Below, one piece after another: positions 50,101 to 59,100 of a stretch of 64,000 nt of DNA (positions are counted from its first letter, which is position 1; each line of letters begins with the position of its first letter). The notes beneath the pieces were generated by a model. The model was not told the DNA's origin, made no database searches, and was given only the letters and a program-made list of their open reading frames with translations. Origin of the DNA: Membranipora membranacea (taxonomy: Eukaryota > Bryozoa > Gymnolaemata > Cheilostomatida > Membraniporidae); contig OU612071.1 in assembly GCA_914767715.1 (NCBI GenBank), forward strand, positions 28,145,681 through 28,209,680, written 5' to 3'. The translations under genes were made by a program, and so were the position numbers.

Positions 50101-53100
50101 ACAGCTAACTCACGCTCCTACTAAGGTTAGTACTGAGGCTACAGCTAACTCACACTCCTACTAAGGTTAGTACTGAGGCTACGGCTAACTCACGCTCCTA
50201 CTAAGGTTAGTACTGAGGCTACGGCTAACTCACGCTCCTACTAAGGTTAGTACTGAGGCTACAGCTAACTCACGCTCCTACTAAGGTTAGTACTGAGGCT
50301 ACAGCTAACTCACGCTCCTACTAAGGTTAGTACTGAGGCTACAGCTAACTCACGCTCCTACTAAGGTTAGTACTGAGGCTACAGCTAACTCACGCTCCTA
50401 CTAAGGTTAGTACTGAGGCTACGGCTAACTCACGCTCCTACTAAGGTTAGTACTGAGGCTACAGCTAACTCACGCTCCTACTAAGGTTAGTACTGAGGCT
50501 ACAGCTAACTCACGCTCCTACTAAGGTTAGTACTGAGGCTACAGCTAACTCATGCTCCTACTAAGGTTAGTACTGAGGCTACAGCTAACTCACGCTCCTA
50601 CTAAGGTTAGTACTGAGGCTACAGCTAACTCACGCTCCTACTAAGGTTAGTACTGAGGCTACAGCTAACTCACGCTCCTACTAAGGTTAGTACTGAGGCT
50701 ACAGCTAACTCACGCTCCTACTAAGGTTAGTACTGAGGCTACAGCTAACTCACGCTCCTACTAAGGTTAGTACTGAGGCTACAGCTAACTCACGCTCCTA
50801 CTAAGGTTAGTACTGAGGCTACAGCTAACTCACGCTCCTACTAAGGTTAGTACTGAGGCTACAGCTAACTCACACTCCTACTAAGGTTAGTACTGAGGCT
50901 ACAGCTAACTCACACTCCTACTAAGGTTAGTACTGAGGCTACAGCTAACTCACACTCCTACTAAGGTTAGTACTGAGGCTACAGCTAACTCACGCTCCTA
51001 CTAAGGTTAGTACTGAGGCTACGGCTAACTCACGCTCCTACTAAGGTTAGTACTGAGGCTACAGCTAACTCACGCTCCTACTAAGGTTAGTACTGAGGCT
51101 ACAGCTAACTCACGCTCCTACTAAGGTTAGTACTGAGGCTACAGCTAACTCACGCTCCTACTAAGGTTAGTACTGAGGCTACAGCTAACTCACGCTCCTA
51201 CTAAGGTTAGTACTGAGGCTACAGCTAACTCACGCTCCTACTAAGGTTAGTACTGAGGCTACAGCTAACTCACGCTCCTACTAAGGTTAGTACTGAGGCT
51301 ACGGCTAACTCACGCTCCTACTAAGGTTAGTACTGAGGCTACAGCTAACTCACGCTCCTACTAAGGTTAGTACTGAGGCTACAGCTAACTCACGCTCCTA
51401 CTAAGGTTAGTACTGAGGCTACAGCTAACTCACGCTCCTACTAAGGTTAGTACTGAGGCTACAGCTAACTCACGCTCCTACTAAGGTTAGTACTGAGGCT
51501 ACAGCTAACTCACGCTCCTACTAAGGTTAGTACAGAGGCTACAGCTAACTCACGCTCCTACTAAGGTTAGTACTGAGGCTACAGCTAACTCACGCTCCTA
51601 CTAAGGTTAGTACTGAGGCTACAGCTAACTCACGCTCCTACTAAGGTTAGTACTGAGGCTACAGCTAACTCACACTCCTACTAAGGTTAGTACTGAGGCT
51701 ACGGCTAACTCACGCTCCTACTAAGGTTAGTACTGAGGCTACGGCTAACTCACGCTCCTACTAAGGTTAGTACTGAGGCTACAGCTAACTCACGCTCCTA
51801 CTAAGGTTAGTACTGAGGCTACAGCTAACTCACGCTCCTACTAAGGTTAGTACTGAGGCTACAGCTAACTCACGCTCCTACTAAGGTTAGTACTGAGGCT
51901 ACAGCTAACTCACGCTCCTACTAAGGTTAGTACTGAGGCTACGGCTAACTCACGCTCCTACTAAGGTTAGTACTGAGGCTACAGCTAACTCACGCTCCTA
52001 CTAAGGTTAGTACTGAGGCTACAGCTAACTCACGCTCCTACTAGGGTTAGTACTGAGGCTACAGCTAACTCACGCTCCTACTAAGGTTAGTACTGAGGCT
52101 ACAGCTAACTCACGCTCCTACTAAGGTTAGTACTGAGGCTACGGCTAACTCACGCTCCTACTAAGGTTAGTACTGAGGCTACAGCTAACTCACGCTCCTA
52201 CTAAGGTTAGTACTGAGGCTACAGCTAACTCACGCTCCTACTAAGGTTAGTACTGAGGCTACAGCTAACTCACACTCCTACTAAGGTTAGTACTGAGGCT
52301 ACAGCTAACTCACACTCCTACTAAGGTTAGCACTGAGGCTACAGCTAACTCACGCTCCTACTAAGGTTAGTACTGAGGCTACGGCTAACTCACGCTCCTA
52401 CTAAGGTTAGTACTGAGGCTACAGCTAACTCACACTCCTACTAAGGTTAGTACTGAGGCTACAGCTAACTCACACTCCTACTAAGGTTAGCACTGAGGCT
52501 ACAGCTAACTCACGCTCCTACTAAGGTTAGTACTGAGGCTACAGCTAACTCACGCTCCTACTAAGGTTAGTACTGAGGCTACAGCTAACTCACGCTCCTA
52601 CTAAGGTTAGTACTGAGGCTACAGCTAACTCACACTCCTACTAAGGTTAGTACTGAGGCTACAGCTAACTCACGCTCCTACTAAGGTTAGTACTGAGGCT
52701 ACAGCTAACTCACGCTCCTACTAAGGTTAGTACTGAGGCTACGGCTAACTCACGCTCCTACTAAGGTTAGTACTGAGGCTACAGCTAACTCACACCCCTA
52801 CTAAGGTTAGTACTGAGGCTACAGCTAACTCACACCCCTACTAAGGTTAGTACTGAGGCTACAGCTAACTCACGCTCCTACTAAGGTTAGTACTGAGGCT
52901 ACGGCTAACTCACGCTCCTACTAAGGTTAGTACTGAGGCTACAGCTAACTCACGCTCCTACTAAGGTTAGTACTGCCCCACCTCAGGCAGGCTGTATGTA
53001 GGTAAAGATACGTGGCAGCACGTATTGTCTCAATGTTCACCATTGGAAGGTGTTGAGTTACTGAGTATGATCATTACTTTTTTCATCTGACTGATAAAAA

Positions 53101-56100
53101 AAAAGATTAAAGACTTTGTTTGAGGCTGCTCTTATGTATCACATCTTATTCTCCATATTTTATTCTATCATGTGAGCGATTTTCAGCTTTAGAATCCAAA
53201 TATTGAGGAATTTATGGCCTCTCAAACTTCCAGGGTGATTGCCTTCAATCGGCATTGGGAATAAGCGGATGTTTCCCCTGGGGTATGTCACAACCATAGA
53301 CATGTGACATAGACATTATGAGTTATTAGTTAATACACTAATAATCACAAAGATAAGATGATGATCAAAATTCACACCTGCGTGGGAATCGAACCCAGGT
53401 CCCCATACCTATGGGCAATGACGCTACAATCACGCCACTTGGACCAACTAGGTTAGCTGGTTGTGACGTACCCTAGGGATTGCCGGCTGATTCTTACTGC
53501 CGATAAATTGCCGTCACCTTGGAAGTTTGAGAGGCCATAACTTCCTCAATATTTGGATTCTAAAGCTGAAAATCGCTCACATGATAGAATAAAATATGGA
53601 GAATAAGATGTGATACAAAAGAGCAGCCTCAAACAAAGTCTTTAACAAGGGCTGTACCTATCAGATTGCAGATGGAGAGCATAACCAGAGCTTCAAAGTC
53701 ACTTTTACATGTGATAAAACACATAAGTGGCAATGTGTAGTTTGTTAGCCTTCAACTTTGATAATAATTATATGCTCGATGACACAATGCAATCTAACAA
53801 TGCTGACTATGAGCTCTAACTTACAGCTATATGTACATGTATATTATTATTATATATGTATATGTATATTATTATTATTATACACTTTGTTGAATTATAT
53901 TTGAGAGGAACTGACTTTAATGTACGTTTGTGTATTAATTTTTAATTTAAATTTTTTGAGGCTCATGCTTCTGGCTTATCTCAAAGTTGCAGGTGTTCTA
54001 GTCTAGAAATTCAGTCAATACTTAAATCTAGAAAGGTCACATTAAGTGACATTATAGACCTCAACAAAAATCTGATCAAAATTGTATAACCGACCAATCT
54101 AAAGCAGGCCGTTTTGCTATCCATGTCGCAGATGTATGACAATTAAGTTGTGTTTGGCCTTAGCTTTGTCTGTATTGTTAACCGTTCTGTTCTATAGGCA
54201 GAGAGTACAGCACTAGCAGAGGAAGGTTTAGCCTTCATGAAGGAGATGTTAGAATTAGCTCAGAATCAGCCTGATAGTCCAGCAGATCCCCGGATCATAC
54301 AAATACTCACTAATGGTAAATATATTGTGTCTCGATCTTTACTCTAATACAGTGAGCATGACAGATAAGCGGTTTGATTGGTCTGGAAGCCCGACGTAGT
54401 GATAAAATTCCTCAACAGTACAGGGTTATTAACTGCTGGATGGTGTTTTGTCCTGAGATGGCAATTATTCATCAATATCTTCATGAGCTGGCGTTTCTAC
54501 TGTTTGCTCCATGTGAATCATAGCATTGGAAAAAACCATTACATACAAGAATAACCTACTCTATTTATTGCGCTAAACTTGGTGGTCCCCTTTACTTAGT
54601 CATAAACTGTTGAAGATATCAATACTAGTCTTAACATCGAATTATATTCTAAGTTTACTCAGCATGACATCTGAGGCTGCATGGACCAGTCATAGTTTAT
54701 GTTGTGTCAGGGTTTGTGACATCACTAGGCTGCCTGGACCAGTCATAGTTTATGTTGCGTCAGGGTTTGTGACATCACTAGGCTGCATGGACCAGTCATA
54801 GTTTATGTTGCGTCAGGGTTTGTGACATCACTAGGTTACCATCTGAAGGAACTCCTGCCTCACCAAAGACATTTACCAAGCGTTGGTTAGTGGATAGACG
54901 CTGCCCGTGGTGGTGGTGGTTAGTGGATAGACGCTGCCTGTGGTGGTGGTTAGTGGATAGACGCTGCCCGTGGCTCTCTAACTCCCCTAACTGATGTGCC
55001 TAGATATCGTCACTGTGATGTCAGTGTCAGTTTTCTTCTTCCTCTATTAACAGACCACACAGACGACACTATTAAGCTGGACGCCGGCCCCGCCCAGTTC
55101 GGCTGGGATTTTGTCAAGTTCCCCTCAGCACCTCACCCTGAGAAGCTGATAACTGGTCACGGATACATAGCTAAAGGGAGCAGAGCTAACCCTACACAAG
55201 CGTGTAACCTCGCTCAGGTATATAATCTACCTGTCATATGTTCACTTGTTTGCAGAAAAGACCAAACCAAAATATATTTTTATCTTGTAAGGGCCTTTAC
55301 TAAAATATAAATATTTACATGTATATCAAGTATGATCCAATTTTCCTGCATTTAGAGTTGCTCGGAATGTGGGTAAATTAGATCTAACTTGATCTACTTA
55401 TCGAAGTAGATAATAATTTGTTGTTTTATATGATCTTTATTTTATACACAATTTAAATTGTAGCTGCGAGACCCTGAGTCCCTAGTAGGTCGGTACTGTA
55501 TAGTGAGACGAGGATCGTGTACCTTCGTAGAGAAGGCTCGTGTCTGTGAGCAGGCTGGGGCTGTCGGAGTTATTGTCCTGGGCTAGTATTGTTTATATAC
55601 CTGAGAATGATAAACCTTTTTATTACTATAAAATCCATGGTGTTATCAATTACTTGCCATTTAATCAGTAAGCGTTATAAATTGACACTGCATTTCCTGT
55701 TTATGACTATAATATTGCGAAGAATGGCTGGCTGAGTTAGCAAGTTAACTTGTGGTCAATAGAACTTCACTTGTGTCAGGACACAAAGTCATCCCCCAGT
55801 CAATTATATCTGTTTACGCTCGACACACCATTAGAACTGATGATATTTATTGTTGGTATTCTGTATACTGCTCAGGTCACCATAATGCGTATGATTGATT
55901 ATAATTTGTGATATTACCTTTTACAGATAATCAAGCAGATTCTAGCGGAGAAAACTCTCAGTTTTTCCAGATGTCAGGGGACGGTACGAGTGACGTCACA
56001 ATCCCTGTAATATTCCTGTTCAGCTCTGAGGCTAACCAGCTTATTAAAGCCATGAATGCAGATCCAGATGTTAAACTTTTCATGGGAAAGTCTTCTCTTC

Positions 56101-59100
56101 CAGGTTAGTGAGGACATGTATAGCAGATTGGACCAACATCTTAGCAGTTGAATAAAGAGAGCTTAGGAATTTGTATGGCTCTTGTCAGGGGTGTCTGTAG
56201 GGGTGTCTGTAGGGGTGTCTGTACGGGTGTCTGTAGGGGTGTCTGTAGGGGTGTCTGTGGATCAAGCGACCAAAATTACACAAACTCTCCATACTGTTTA
56301 TTTAGTGGGAAACGTTCTCAGAACTGGTGCTGTTTGGTGTCTGTGAAAGCGCTGATAGCGATCGAATTTCCTTATTCCAAGAATATTAACTTTTGCCTGC
56401 ACCTGTAGTACCATATAATTTTCAGCACCTGTGTCGCCTATGCTGCAACAGCTTAAATGAACCGAGCAATCAATTTTGAAGTTTGGATGGTTCTTGATTT
56501 CAATGTATTTCTCTTCTCCAAAAATAATTATAATTATTAATATGCTTACTAAATTACATCGTTGGCAAAGAGAGTTCTAGAACTCATGCGATTCTCTCTA
56601 CCAGGAGCCACCACAAAACTGATTATTACGTTGACCTTCCTTGAGAGGATTTCACCAGATTGTCAGTCTATTATTGTGTTGATCGTTTAAATGTTTGATA
56701 TTTATTATACAGCTGACAGAGAGTTAGTAGGAGATAATAGATTAGAAGTTGCCTATCCCCGATCCTTTATAACTAGGATAGACTCTATACTAAGTCTGTA
56801 TGTGGAGGAGAGGGAGTTCTCTATATCAGCCTCTGTACAGAATATGATACCTAAAGATAAAGGGCTACTTCTCACTGATACTGTTAATGTAAGTCTGCTG
56901 TATCCAAGGGAGGATATATCAGCTGGAGTTTAGTTTAGCTAGTTAGTGGCTGAGTTTATGTTAGCTAGCTCCGATTTTAGCTAATTTACGTTGGAGTATA
57001 TGAGTCAGGCAATAAGATCGTTGTCAGTGTCAGCTATCCATAAATATCATGATTCCAAGTGTGTGCAAACTGGTAATCCTGTGAAAATTTAAACCCTGAC
57101 TTATAGCTTAAGTTGAGCAGTATTTATGTATCTTCTTATGGATATATGAAATATAACCCAAGTACTTCATGTGTTGTATTGCACCGAATTCTAAACAAAT
57201 TTATCATTTCAGTACAATGCCGGGCTCATCAAATTATTTTAAACAAAGAACAGACTTACATTTCTTTAAACTGATTTCAAAAACATTTTGATTAGCCCCT
57301 ACTAAATCAAACTGCAGGTACATTAGTTGGGCATTATGATAATGCGCACTACAATTTCGAGTTGTCCTCTCATTGTAGTAAAAGCTCAGAGAGGCAACAA
57401 CCCTTACTTTTTCCGAAGAAAGTTCTGTATTGGTAATAAACTAAAGTACATAATGTTTTTGATGCAGTTTATCAATGACTTGTGCTTGGAACCCTTCATA
57501 TTATTAATGAATTATCACATCAAACTACTGAGAGGCACACTAAAGTTATATGTGTGCAGCACCAAACATACGCTCACTTATATAAATGATAACACTGATG
57601 ATATAATCACTCTTTCCCAGGTTGAGATATTGGATGATAAGCTTTCTATAACTATAGCTCCAGCTCGACTTATAGACTTTACAGATACAGTGCTACCTAA
57701 TAAGGGCATTCTATATGAGGTCATGTTAGATCTACTCGTCAAATATACGGTAAGTGAAGGTCACTAAAAATATATCTGCACATCATAAAATGAATGGCAT
57801 GAAATCAAAAGTTTTTTTTGAGGAAATTTTTGTTTGTTTGGGTAAAAATGATCTCAGACCCAAACAATATTAGACAGAAATATATCAATATTACCTTATT
57901 ACCTAGGTCTGATGGATTTTAATGGCCGTACCAGCATATGATGTAGGTTAGCTCAAGCTGTTCGCTTATTCAATATCTAATAATGTTCTCACCTGGAATT
58001 TCCTGTGAAATCAGGAAGTAATTTATTTACAACAGCAAGAGTCGCAGTACATGACCGAGAGTGTGTCTTTGGAATTTTGCCGGATTGCTCGATATGCAAT
58101 GCTTACTTGTATGATATGACACTATTCAACTCTTTTATTTTGAAAAGACATAACAAAATAATCTTACAAATCTCACTGATATATCTATGTAACTGCATTG
58201 TGGGATATTTAGCTCATTTTTCATAAATCTTTTCTTATATTACAGAATCAGTGTATGCACATCATACCTAACCCTAACACAGTGATACCACATATCACCA
58301 GCCTGATAGGTTATGTATATAATACATACAGTAACAGGGACAGACCCACACAGCGAGACACTGAGCTTACACTGGAGCTGATAAGGACTCTACATCAGTG
58401 TCTCCAGGCTGAGGATATGGGTATGTATATATATATGTATGTCTCTCTCTATGTCTATATACTGAATCAAACTAAATTTATGGCAAAAAATTTTTATTTA
58501 TCCTGATCTACACAGCTGATGTTGACACTGACCATGTAAAGGCCACACGTATTCAAACATGGGCAAATTGAATTTTCAGTTTGGGAGCCAAGTTAAATTG
58601 AGTGTCACTGTGGCAAGGTAACCATCCACCCGGAGTCGCTCGTCGCAGGCGGTGGGTGATTAATTTTCAGACCTTCCACTCGCCTCTCATTACAGAGGAC
58701 TTACACTTACTTACACTTTATACAGAAGACTTACACTTTATACAGAAGACTTACACTTACTTACACTTTATACAGAAGACTTACACTTTATACAGAAGAC
58801 TTACACTTACTTACACTTTATACAGAAGACTTACACTTACTTACACTTTATACAGAAGACTTACACTTACTTACACTTTATTACAGAAGACTTACACTTA
58901 CTTACACTTTATACAGAAGACTTACACTTTAAAGTCATTGCGCAAACATAGAAGTGTGCAGAACAATCTTCATTGAATATCTGAATGATTGTTTTGGCCA
59001 TTTTTCCCGCATTCAAGGTCAAGGTCAGGTCATGAGATACTACCATTGAAATGATTATATATCAGCGGTATCAACATATTCTCTGTCCAAAAATAAACTA

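Noticed and set aside
57327-57767. 146-codon frame around EDEM3 exon 20 as an independent gene
   Set aside because: Only 57621-57749 fits the EDEM3 phase and sequence; the rest is open intron sequence on both sides.
58602-58976. 124-codon frame with repeated TLYRRL and TYLHF
   Set aside because: It is a translation of the intron 21 tandem repeat, has no family resemblance, and lies between two well-supported EDEM3 exons.
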